DNA of 10,455 bases from assembly GCF_015062905.1 (NCBI RefSeq), contig NZ_SUTK01000051.1:1-10455 (forward strand), in the 5' to 3' direction. This document shows, piece by piece, positions 1 to 6,614 of this stretch. Origin of the DNA: Methanobrevibacter thaueri. GTDB taxonomy: Archaea > Methanobacteriota > Methanobacteria > Methanobacteriales > Methanobacteriaceae. Below the pieces are notes generated by a model that was not told the DNA's origin, ran no database searches, and saw only the letters and a list, made by a program, of their open reading frames with translations. A program made the position numbers and the translations under genes. Each line of letters begins with the position of its first letter. Position 1 is the first letter of the stretch.

Positions 1-1771
1 CGCTGTCAGTGTCATTTCCGCTACGGGTGCTTGCTATCGCATCGATTTCATCGAAGAAGATCACTGTAGGTGAAGCCTGTTTCGCTTTTCTGAACACTTC
101 CCTTACACCTTTCTCGGACTCTCCGACCCATTTGGACAGGAGTTCAGGACCTTTGACTGAGATGAAGTTGGCTTCGCTTTCGCTTGCCACAGCTTTTGCA
201 AGCAAGGTCTTACCTGTTCCTGGAATTCCGTAAAGCAAGGTTCCTTTTGGAGGTCTTATGCCTAAGCGTTGGAATGTTTCAGGATGTTTAAGTGGCCATT
301 CGACTGCCTCTTTAAGTTCCTGTTTCACATCTTCAAGACCGCCCACGTCATCCCATTTGATGTCCGGGATCTGCACAAGGACTTCCCTGAGCGCTGAAGG
401 CTGAATTTCCTTTTGGGCGTTTTTGAAGTCGTCGCCTGTAACCACGATTTTTTCCATGACCTCTTTAGGGATTTCCTCGTCGTTCTGGATTTCAGGAAGG
501 ATCCTTCTTACAACCCTCATAGCGGCCTCTTTACATAATGACTCGAGGTCTGCCCCTACGAATCCGTGGGTTGTGTTTGCGATTTTGTCAAGGTCAACAT
601 CCTCTGCAAGAGGCATGTTTCTTGTGTGGATTTCAAGGACCTCTTTTCTTTCCTCTGAGTCAGGCACTCCAATTTCGATTTCACGGTCGAATCTTCCAGG
701 CCTTCTGAGTGCAGGGTCAAGTGAATCAGGTCTGTTGGTTGCACCAATTACAACGACTTGTCCCCTGGATTTCAGACCATCCATTAAAGTTAAGAGTTGA
801 GCAACGGTTCTTCTTTCAACTTCGCCGTTTGTCTCTTCTCTTTTTGGAGCGATTGCATCGAGTTCATCTATAAATATGATTGAAGGGGAGTTTTCTTCAG
901 CTTCTTCGAAGTATTCCCTCAGGTTCTCTTCGGATCCGCCCACGTATTTGCTCATGATTTCAGGACCGTTGATTGCAATGAAGTGAGCGTCACTTTCACT
1001 GGCTACAGCTTTGGCCAGTAATGTTTTACCGGTTCCTGGAGGGCCGTGCATCAATACACCTTTAGGTGGTGCAATACCAAGTTTTTCGAAGAGTTCCGGT
1101 CTTTTGAGAGGAATCTCAATCATTTCCCTTACTTTTTTGACCTCTTCTTTCAGACCGCCGATGTCCTCGTAGCTTACATCAACAAGGTTTCCGACACCTT
1201 CGATTTTGCTCACGTCAACCGGGGTTTCATGGAGCTGCACTTCGGTGTTAGGACCTACAATGACGATGTCTTTCGGATTGGTGGACACTACCGCAAACTT
1301 GATTTCTTTCATTGCAGGAGTATAGTCCATCAATTCATCAAACAGGCTGTTGAAGCCCATCCTTGGTCTTGGTGCCCTGATTTGGGATCCGATGATGTCT
1401 CCTTGAACCATCACTTTGCCTGCAAAGAGTCCACGGACGTCACCCTGTACGCGAATGTTGTTTTCGATTGGAGCTAAAACAACTTTTTTCGCTTCGGTGG
1501 CTTTGGTTTTTTTGATTGTGACCTCACCGCCTATGGTTGCCCCTGAGTTTTTACGGACAAGTCCGTCGATTCTTATTACTCCGAGTCCAATGTCGGTTTG
1601 TGAAGGAAGAGCGATAGCTGCAGTTCTTCTTTCGCCGACAATTTCAATTAGGTCTCTTTCATTGATTCCTAAATCATCCATGACGTTCGGATCGAGTCTT
1701 GCCACGCCTTGGCCTACATCCTTTTGTGAAATTGCCTCTGCAACTTTTAGTGTGATTTCATTTTCTGCCAT
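1..1771 (-). CDS. cdc48: Cdc48/p97-type AAA+ ATPase, C-terminus cut by window edge
   Basis: Hexameric unfoldase that extracts and unfolds proteins in the cytoplasm; in archaea it is thought to feed the proteasome. Conceptual translation gives 590 codons starting MAENEITLKV and open at the left edge. Archaeal relatives run to about 730 residues, so the end of D2 is missing. Order seen: N-terminal double-psi barrel region (about 1-190); D1 with Walker A GPPGTGKT (243-250), Walker B IIFIDE (D302, E303) and an RRPGRFDRE arginine-finger segment; D2 with Walker A GIPGTGKT (515-522) and Walker B VIFFDE (D574, E575). D2 carries Ile where the usual second residue is Pro; lysine and threonine are intact, so it should still bind ATP. 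The start is supported by GGAGATGAT, a good Shine-Dalgarno match, a few bases upstream. It has its own promoter and an unusually repetitive leader. Identity is clear. Confidence 0.97.
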   Translation of the reverse strand, partial: MAENEITLKVAEAISQKDVGQGVARLDPNVMDDLGINERDLIEIVGERRTAAIALPSQTDIGLGVIRIDGLVRKNSGATIGGEVTIKKTKATEAKKVVLAPIENNIRVQGDVRGLFAGKVMVQGDIIGSQIRAPRPRMGFNSLFDELMDYTPAMKEIKFAVVSTNPKDIVIVGPNTEVQLHETPVDVSKIEGVGNLVDVSYEDIGGLKEEVKKVREMIEIPLKRPELFEKLGIAPPKGVLMHGPPGTGKTLLAKAVASESDAHFIAINGPEIMSKYVGGSEENLREYFEEAEENSPSIIFIDELDAIAPKREETNGEVERRTVAQLLTLMDGLKSRGQVVVIGATNRPDSLDPALRRPGRFDREIEIGVPDSEERKEVLEIHTRNMPLAEDVDLDKIANTTHGFVGADLESLCKEAAMRVVRRILPEIQNDEEIPKEVMEKIVVTGDDFKNAQKEIQPSALREVLVQIPDIKWDDVGGLEDVKQELKEAVEWPLKHPETFQRLGIRPPKGTLLYGIPGTGKTLLAKAVASESEANFISVKGPELLSKWVGESEKGVREVFRKAKQASPTVIFFDEIDAIASTRSGNDTDS

Positions 1772-1791
1772 TTTATCATCTCCATTTTGGC

Positions 1792-1816
1792 TGTAATGTG
1801 TGTAAATGTAATGTGT
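1792..1816 (-). repeat. Perfect 10-bp direct repeat in the cdc48 leader
   Basis: TGTAATGTGT occurs at 1792-1801 and again at 1807-1816, separated by GTAAA, a 15-bp period. It lies in the untranslated leader just upstream of the cdc48 Shine-Dalgarno. Function unknown; possibly a protein or RNA-binding site. Confidence 0.6.
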
Positions 1817-1822
1817 CAAAAT

Positions 1823-1847
1823 CTTTTTGTTACTTTTTGTAACTTTA
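1823..1847 (-). repeat. 10-bp tandem repeat with GTTAC-N5-GTAAC inverted repeat
   Basis: CTTTTTGTTA (1823-1832) is repeated as CTTTTTGTAA (1833-1842), with the start of a third, degenerate copy (CTTTA) after it. Within this, GTTAC (1829-1833) and GTAAC (1839-1843) form an inverted repeat with a 5-bp spacer. It lies about 10-25 nt downstream of the predicted cdc48 start site, a good place for a repressor to act. The AT-rich setting means chance is possible. Confidence 0.45.
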
Positions 1848-1875
1848 TTGACAAACTAATCTGTGTATGTTTTAC

Positions 1876-1891
1876 TATATAAATGTTTCGG
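1876..1891 (-). promoter_or_regulatory. BRE/TATA promoter of cdc48
   Basis: On the minus strand CCGAAACA is followed directly by TTTATATA, a textbook archaeal BRE plus TATA box. Transcription would start near 1853, giving a leader of about 80 nt, long for this window. The same CCGAAACA precedes the tRNA-Ile TATA box. Confidence 0.8.
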
Positions 1892-2083
1892 TTTTATGCA
1901 TTTTTCAAAACCCTTTAAAAATAAGTATTTTATCAAATAAATTATTATGAATTAATGTTTTCATGTTGATTATCTTTAAAAATTTAATAAATAAAAAAAT
2001 AGTAATAATTAAAGATTTATAGTTGAAATAAAAATTTAATTACTTTTAGACACTTTAATATTTGTTCGTTTGTTATCAAACAA
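1892..2083. other. AT-rich gene-free spacer between tyrA 3' end and cdc48 promoter
   Basis: No plausible gene, RNA or structured repeat seen. Strongly AT-rich. It contains a weak GTTTG/CAAAC hairpin (2068-2081) just past the tyrA stop, an 8-bp inverted repeat ATCTTTAA/TTAAAGAT with a long loop (1972-1979 and 2009-2016), and oligo-T tracts on the minus strand. These are most simply terminator and low-complexity sequence. Confidence 0.6.
1993..1999 (-). terminator. Oligo-T terminator candidate downstream of tyrA
   Basis: Seven consecutive Ts on the minus strand followed by further T-rich stretches, about 85 nt after the tyrA stop. Archaeal RNA polymerase terminates at such tracts. It lies upstream of the cdc48 promoter in the same orientation, so it would insulate cdc48. 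Confidence 0.4.
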
Positions 2084-3394
2084 TTATCGGATGACTCCGC
2101 CAAATCCTGTGAACAGCTCCTTGACCTGTTCGATATCGTCTTTGGTCAGTGCTGTGACAGTAAATGTCAGGCTGATGAAATTGTCATCGATTTGAGGACC
2201 GTTATATGCGTCAGTTAGCCTGATGTCAAGCAGATTGTCGTGCATCAGCACGGTCTTCTGGATGATGTCGATGTTGACATTCTTTGGAAATACGCAGCTT
2301 ATGGATTCGGTCTTTGTCTTCATGTTTTCGATTTTCCATTGGTGCAGCTCCTCCGGAAGCAGAATCCTGATGTTTGCTATCCTCAGCTTTTTGATCTTGT
2401 TGCCGTCTTTCAAAACGGCAGTCTTGCCGTCGATGCTTTCAAGGATTCCAACATGAATCCTGCCGGAATAGATATGCTTTAGGCCAACTTCCTCGCCGAT
2501 GGATTCATTCAGATAGCTGTATTCATAGCTCAGGGCACCGATTGCCTTGTCACTTCTACCCAATGCGTTTGTAATGTCTCCCATATGCTTTGTGGCCTTT
2601 ATTGCAATGTCAATGAATTCATCCTCATCGCCTTTGTTGATGACGTCCCTCAGCTCCAGGACGGCTTCGGCAAGGGCATTTCTGACCTTGTTCCCGTTGC
2701 TGTTCATTGACTGGATGTTGTAGGTCAGATATGGATTTTGGGATACGATACGGGCAATCATATCGATCATCAAATTATAAATGGGACTTTCATAGTCTTC
2801 GGTTTCGGATATGTCGACGCTCAGCTTTTCGATTGCTGATGCTGTTGAAATGAATGAGAAGTGGGTGAGGACCTGCACTATGCTCATCATGAAATCATGC
2901 TTTTCGGCGGTGGTTTCAATGATTCTCATGTTTTTGCTTGCGAGGTAATCATATACCTTGCTGTACCATTTTCCTTTCCTGTCCGCAGTCAACACGATTA
3001 CCTGATTGTCCAGTCTTGTGGTTCTCGGACCGAAAACTGGGTGTGTCGGAATGTATTCAACGCTATCCGGAAGCACTTCTCCCATGGTTTTTGTAGGGCC
3101 TTCCTTTACGGAGGTGACGTCAACCATGACGGAACCGCTTTTCATGAAGGGGGCGACTTCGCGGATGACATCGCAGGTATGCTGAATCGGCACGGATATC
3201 ACTAGGATATCGCTTATATTGGCAAGCCCCTCATTGGACTCGATATAATTCACGTTCATTTCATCTGCTATCTGTTTGCCCTTTTTGTGGTCACGGCCGG
3301 TGATGTATACCTCAAACTCGTCTCTGAAATAATAGATTAAGGTTTTACCCAAACCGTCGCTTCCACCGATAATTCCAACATTCATTTTAACCAT
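2084..3394 (-). CDS. tyrA: Prephenate dehydrogenase with extra C-terminal domains
   Basis: NAD(P)-dependent oxidative decarboxylation of prephenate to 4-hydroxyphenylpyruvate, the committed step to tyrosine, in the cytoplasm. The 436 residues begin with a Rossmann fold (GIIGGSDGLG, 7-16). The THPVFGP segment (117-123) carries the family's catalytic His at 118, and EKHD..QVLTHF (165-179) is the conserved helical signature. The dehydrogenase core ends near residue 290. It is followed by a small beta-rich stretch (about 305-350) and a C-terminal segment (about 362-436). The latter resembles the ferredoxin-fold anticodon-binding domain of PheT (RLTDAYNGPQIDD, then SLTFTV, ending GGVIR) rather than the ACT domain of some other TyrA proteins. 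Start: the TATA box lies about 26 bp upstream of ATG 3394 and there is no Shine-Dalgarno, so the mRNA is probably leaderless; ATG 3385 is an alternative. It diverges from pelA. Confidence 0.9.
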   Translation of the reverse strand: MVKMNVGIIGGSDGLGKTLIYYFRDEFEVYITGRDHKKGKQIADEMNVNYIESNEGLANISDILVISVPIQHTCDVIREVAPFMKSGSVMVDVTSVKEGPTKTMGEVLPDSVEYIPTHPVFGPRTTRLDNQVIVLTADRKGKWYSKVYDYLASKNMRIIETTAEKHDFMMSIVQVLTHFSFISTASAIEKLSVDISETEDYESPIYNLMIDMIARIVSQNPYLTYNIQSMNSNGNKVRNALAEAVLELRDVINKGDEDEFIDIAIKATKHMGDITNALGRSDKAIGALSYEYSYLNESIGEEVGLKHIYSGRIHVGILESIDGKTAVLKDGNKIKKLRIANIRILLPEELHQWKIENMKTKTESISCVFPKNVNIDIIQKTVLMHDNLLDIRLTDAYNGPQIDDNFISLTFTVTALTKDDIEQVKELFTGFGGVIR

Positions 3395-3413
3395 TAATAA
3401 TTTTAGAATTATT

Positions 3414-3425
3414 AAATATATAAAT
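3414..3425. promoter_or_regulatory. Near-symmetrical TATA element between divergent tyrA and pelA
   Basis: AAATATATAAA reads TTTATATATTT on the other strand. Its centre (about 3420) is about 26 bp from the tyrA ATG and about 33 bp from the pelA ATG. It is the only convincing TATA box in the 58-bp spacer, so one element may position transcription both ways. Both genes lack a Shine-Dalgarno, consistent with leaderless or nearly leaderless mRNAs. Confidence 0.55.
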
Positions 3426-3452
3426 TAGTAACAAGAAAAATTAGTTTGAATT

Positions 3453-4514
3453 ATGAAGATTAAAAACGAAAATGAAAAGGAAGGAATTGTTGAGGTTATC
3501 CCCGAAACTTTAGATGATCTGTGGCACCTCTCACATATCATAGAGGTTGGCGACAATGCGTCATCAAGGACCACCCGCAGAATTCAGGACACTACCGGAG
3601 ATAAGACCAGGGGTGACAGAGGGGTTAAGAAGACATTTTATTTGGGCTTGGACATCAAAAACATTTCATTTCATTTGTTCACAGGTAAATTGAGACTGAC
3701 AGGAGTAATCACAAGGGGTCCTGAAGACCTGATACCTCTAGGATCACACCACACCCTTGAAGTCAAGCTCAACGTTCCCCTGACAATCAAAAAATCAAGA
3801 TGGCCTAAATGGGCAATCAAAAGGCTGAATCAGGCCATTGAGGCATCCAAAAAGCTCTCTGCAATCATTGTTGTTCTGGAGGACGATACCGCAACACTGG
3901 GTTTGATGAGGCAGTTCGGAATAGAGTATTACGGGCCGATCACCGGTCACGTTTCAGGAAAAAGGATTGTCGACAAGAACAGGCAGAAGAACATCATCCA
4001 ATTCTACGAGAAGGTCATCGAATCAATCGTCAAGTTCGATTCAATCCAGAACATCGTCATTGCGGGACCGGGCTTTGTCAAAAACGATTTTTATGACTAT
4101 CTCAAAGACAAGCACCAGGACCTTGCAAAGATTTCAATCATCGAGTCAACCGGTTCCGGCGGAAGAAACGGGATAAATGAGGTTCTCAAAAAGGGAACCG
4201 TTGAAAAGCTGACCTCGGAAAATCGTGTGGCCCTGGAAATGGGAGCCATAAACAATCTGCTGTCCGAAATAGGAAGGAATTCATCAAAGATAGTATACGG
4301 AGTCAGGCAAACTCAGAATGCAATCAATTTGGGTGCGGTTTCCCAGCTTCTGATTCTTGATGTGAAGGTGGCCGAAGAGAACATGGGTGAAGCCATGGAC
4401 ATGGTTGAGAACATGAAAGGGGAGGTCATGGTTGTAAGCAGCGAGCATGAAGGCGGAAAACAGCTGGAAAGCCTCGGAGGCATGGCCGCAATTTTAAGAT
4501 ATCAGATTGATTAA
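3453..4514 (+). CDS. pelA: aPelota (Dom34) ribosome-rescue factor
   Basis: Release-factor-like protein that, with aEF1A and ABCE1, splits ribosomes stalled on damaged or truncated mRNA. At 353 residues it has the normal archaeal length. N-terminal Sm-like domain (about 1-130) includes the conserved DDLWHL and TFYLGLDIKNISFH stretches. The central RNase-H-like domain (about 135-260) carries AGPGFVKNDF (204-213) and STGSGGRNG (232-240). The C-terminal eL30-like domain (about 262-353) carries VYGVRQTQNAINLGAV and ends SSEHEGGKQLESLGGMAA...LRY. As expected for the family it has no GGQ peptide-hydrolysis motif. There is no Shine-Dalgarno before ATG 3453, and the start site predicted from the shared TATA is only a few bases upstream. 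The MraY-like gene follows after 59 bp and has its own TATA box, so co-transcription is possible but not needed. Confidence 0.96.
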   Translation: MKIKNENEKEGIVEVIPETLDDLWHLSHIIEVGDNASSRTTRRIQDTTGDKTRGDRGVKKTFYLGLDIKNISFHLFTGKLRLTGVITRGPEDLIPLGSHHTLEVKLNVPLTIKKSRWPKWAIKRLNQAIEASKKLSAIIVVLEDDTATLGLMRQFGIEYYGPITGHVSGKRIVDKNRQKNIIQFYEKVIESIVKFDSIQNIVIAGPGFVKNDFYDYLKDKHQDLAKISIIESTGSGGRNGINEVLKKGTVEKLTSENRVALEMGAINNLLSEIGRNSSKIVYGVRQTQNAINLGAVSQLLILDVKVAEENMGEAMDMVENMKGEVMVVSSEHEGGKQLESLGGMAAILRYQID

Positions 4515-4516
4515 TA

Positions 4517-4524
4517 TTTATATA
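4517..4524 (+). promoter_or_regulatory. TATA box of the MraY-like/MurG-like unit
   Basis: TTTATATA starts 3 nt after the pelA stop codon. A start about 26 bp downstream (near 4546) gives a leader of about 28 nt before ATG 4574, containing the ribosome-binding GTGAT. Confidence 0.6.
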
Positions 4525-4573
4525 TTAAAAAAATTATAACTTATAAGTAAGATTTTTCTGATTAGTGATTTAT

Positions 4574-5536
4574 ATGATGTATTCATCGATATTCTTTGCA
4601 TTAATATATGTTTTCGTTATATCTGCTGTGGGCACTGCAGTAGTGGATATAATATTCCGCTTTTTAGGAAAAAGGGGCTACATGGGAAACCTCTATCCTA
4701 ATGTAAGGGGAGGAATTCCTCGTGCGGTCGGAATAGTTCCGGCAATAGTCTTGTCTTTTTATATGCTGCCCGGGTATAACAATCTGATTTTGATAATAGG
4801 TATTTTTGCGCTTATCGATGATATTTTAGGAAGAAAACCGTCTCCATTCGGAATAGAATGGGGCCAGCTTTCAAGAGGAATAGGAATCATACTGGTCATG
4901 ATTGTCGGAATATTTGAAGGATTAGGCGTCTCATCCATCTTCATAGCGTTGATGGTCCAGCCGCTGAACATTTCAGACATGCAGCCTGGATCATGCTGTA
5001 TCGTGACAATCATAATGTCATTTTTGACAATTATCGTAATGCTTCTTATCGGCTCTCCTGCCGCTGAGGAATTGCCTGCGATTTACACTCCGCTGCTCCT
5101 CATGGTGGTCTGTATGGCTTACTGCCCACTGGACTTTTCCGGAAAGATCATGTTGGGCGAAGTCGGAAACCACGTGTTCGGTGTCGCACTGGGAGTGTCC
5201 TTCTACATTATGGGAGGGCTGGTTGGAGTCCTGTTATTCGGATTCATAACCACTGCACTGATCGCATATGTAAGAAGACAAAACCTTAAGATATTCTTCA
5301 GACAGCACTTGGGAATAGCTTATCCTACATTCGGAGATTACTTCATGGACGTTCTCACCGGAGGGGGAATGGGAGACCTTTTAAGAAAATGGATATTGGA
5401 AGACAAGCAAATTGAGGTCACCAATCCGCTGCTGATATCCCTGGGTTTTAGAAGATTATTATACAATCCTCATGCATCATGCTACAGGAGACATGTCTCT
5501 AATAATTATATTCCTCGTTTAGGCAAAGGAGAATGA
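4574..5536 (+). CDS. MraY-like phosphoglycosyl transferase (pseudomurein lipid step)
   Basis: Polytopic membrane protein of the MraY/WecA (PNPT) family; it would move a phospho-sugar-peptide from a UDP-linked precursor to a C55 polyprenyl phosphate. Seen in 320 residues: many hydrophobic segments; VRGGIPRAVGI (44-54), equivalent to the TPTMGG segment of MraY; IDD (D82, D83), the Mg-binding pair; and LDFSGKIMLGEVGN (186-199), equivalent to the FMGDVGS loop. The catalytic-loop Asp is Glu196 here, and the cytoplasmic HHHFE-type motif is not visible. A polar C-terminal tail of about 55 residues is extra. Start: an in-frame GTG at 4565 is more likely the Shine-Dalgarno (GTGAT) for ATG 4574 or 4577. 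Its coupling to a MurG-like gene supports a role in pseudomurein assembly; the exact substrate is inferred. Confidence 0.82.
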   Translation: MMYSSIFFALIYVFVISAVGTAVVDIIFRFLGKRGYMGNLYPNVRGGIPRAVGIVPAIVLSFYMLPGYNNLILIIGIFALIDDILGRKPSPFGIEWGQLSRGIGIILVMIVGIFEGLGVSSIFIALMVQPLNISDMQPGSCCIVTIIMSFLTIIVMLLIGSPAAEELPAIYTPLLLMVVCMAYCPLDFSGKIMLGEVGNHVFGVALGVSFYIMGGLVGVLLFGFITTALIAYVRRQNLKIFFRQHLGIAYPTFGDYFMDVLTGGGMGDLLRKWILEDKQIEVTNPLLISLGFRRLLYNPHASCYRRHVSNNYIPRLGKGE

Positions 5537-5541
5537 TTTTT

Positions 5542-6591
5542 ATGAAATGTTTATTTATCGTCACAGGCAGAGGGCTGGGCGGAGATGCGATGACTGCTTT
5601 AAATGAAATGAAAGCGCTTGAAAGAAAAGGGGTCGAGTGTGAAATTGCCCTGGACGCATCCGCTCACGGCACATTGTTCGAAAAGCATGGCTACAAATGG
5701 CACAAGATTTCAGTTCCGCATGCCGGAGGGCACTCCGCAACCAAACTGTCTGCAATCAAGGGCGCTTCCAAACTGGTTGTGGCCACATTTAAGGCAAGAA
5801 GCCTGATTAAAAAACTGAATGTTGATTTTGTAGTTGGTGTCCTGGGAGGGGGAGCTATTGTCGCATCCCTTGGAGGAAAGGCTGCAAGAAAGCCTACATT
5901 TTCCATGATTTCAACACCTCTGGATTCCAAGGTATGTCCCAAATTCAACCAGTGCTATATCCTGCCTGAACTGAACATGTTCAGATGGGATGAGCTTCCA
6001 AAAAACACTGCCAAGGCATTCTATCCGTTGGCGGAAAATATGGGAGACGGCGTTGAGGCCAAGGCTCTTGAAAAGCTGAAGGAATATCCTAATTTTGATG
6101 AAAACAAAAAGACAATCGTATTTTCATCCGGTTCATCCATCTTCAAGGGAATGGTTGATGCAATCAACATCGTTGCCGACAAGACTGATGAATACAATCT
6201 TGTTCTGGTCGGACTTCCTTTAAAGGAGGAATACGGCGAGCTTATCGATGAAGAAAAGATTATATATGTCGGATATATTGATTGGATTAATCATCTGTTC
6301 AAATTTGCTGATTTAACTGTTTTGACTGATGACGGAGTGTCACTGGAAGAGGCATTCACCAACGGAAAGCCTATTGTAGCTCTTGCCCGGGTAAAATGGG
6401 GAAGATACCAGAACATGGCAGGCGTATTCAAGGGTGCAATGATTGAATCAAGCGTTGAGGATGTCTGCGAAAGCATTGACGAGGCTTTCAGAAACTATGA
6501 TTCCATGCAGGAAAAGGCCTTGGTTTACGGAAAGCAATGCATGGCCGCCGCTGACGATTTGGCGGATGATATTCTAAAAAGAGTAAAATAG
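5542..6591 (+). CDS. MurG-like GT-B glycosyltransferase (pseudomurein second-sugar step)
   Basis: Predicted peripheral-membrane GT-B enzyme of the GT28/MurG type, adding the second sugar from a UDP-sugar to the lipid-linked precursor made by the upstream enzyme. From ATG 5542 it is 349 residues, close to bacterial MurG. N-terminal glycine loop GRGLGGD (9-15, MurG: GGTGGH); VGVLGGGAIVAS (98-109); C-terminal nucleotide domain with FSSGSS (194-199); and SLEEAFTNGKPIV (267-279) then YQNMAGVFKGA (289-299), matching the MurG donor-site E, GKP and QxxNA residues. Start choice: ATG 5533 overlaps the upstream stop (ATGA) but sits 1 nt after the GGAG motif. ATG 5542 has workable spacing (10 nt) and begins MKCLFIVTGR directly. 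Stop and start are close enough for translational coupling. Confidence 0.82.
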   Translation: MKCLFIVTGRGLGGDAMTALNEMKALERKGVECEIALDASAHGTLFEKHGYKWHKISVPHAGGHSATKLSAIKGASKLVVATFKARSLIKKLNVDFVVGVLGGGAIVASLGGKAARKPTFSMISTPLDSKVCPKFNQCYILPELNMFRWDELPKNTAKAFYPLAENMGDGVEAKALEKLKEYPNFDENKKTIVFSSGSSIFKGMVDAINIVADKTDEYNLVLVGLPLKEEYGELIDEEKIIYVGYIDWINHLFKFADLTVLTDDGVSLEEAFTNGKPIVALARVKWGRYQNMAGVFKGAMIESSVEDVCESIDEAFRNYDSMQEKALVYGKQCMAAADDLADDILKRVK

Positions 6592-6614
6592 TGGCGTTAT
6601 AGCCACATGTTTTT
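6591..6614. terminator. Hairpin terminator shared by two convergent genes
   Basis: GTGGC (6591-6595), a 6-nt loop GTTATA, then GCCAC (6602-6606). On the plus strand T5 follows at 6610-6614; on the minus strand TATTTTACTCTTTTT follows the stem. The stem starts on the last base of the MurG-like stop codon, and the loop holds the reductase stop codon, so it would serve both transcripts. It resembles a bacterial intrinsic terminator. Confidence 0.55.

Noticed and set aside
227..250. GIPGTGKT in cdc48 D2 as a sign of a dead ATPase or sequencing error
   Set aside because: Only the second Pro is replaced; the essential Lys and Thr, Walker B DE and the reading frame are intact, so activity is expected.
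423..1796. Three long plus-strand open frames antisense to cdc48
   Set aside because: They lie wholly or almost wholly opposite an unmistakable AAA ATPase, show no domain pattern and have serine-rich composition typical of shadow frames.
1972..2016. 8-bp inverted repeat ATCTTTAA/TTAAAGAT as a structured RNA or attachment site
   Set aside because: All but one base of each arm is A or T, the loop is long, and the spacer is almost all A and T; chance is sufficient explanation.
4565..4573. GTG start for the MraY-like gene
   Set aside because: GTGAT at this spot is better explained as the ribosome-binding site for ATG 4574/4577; no ribosome-binding site precedes the GTG.
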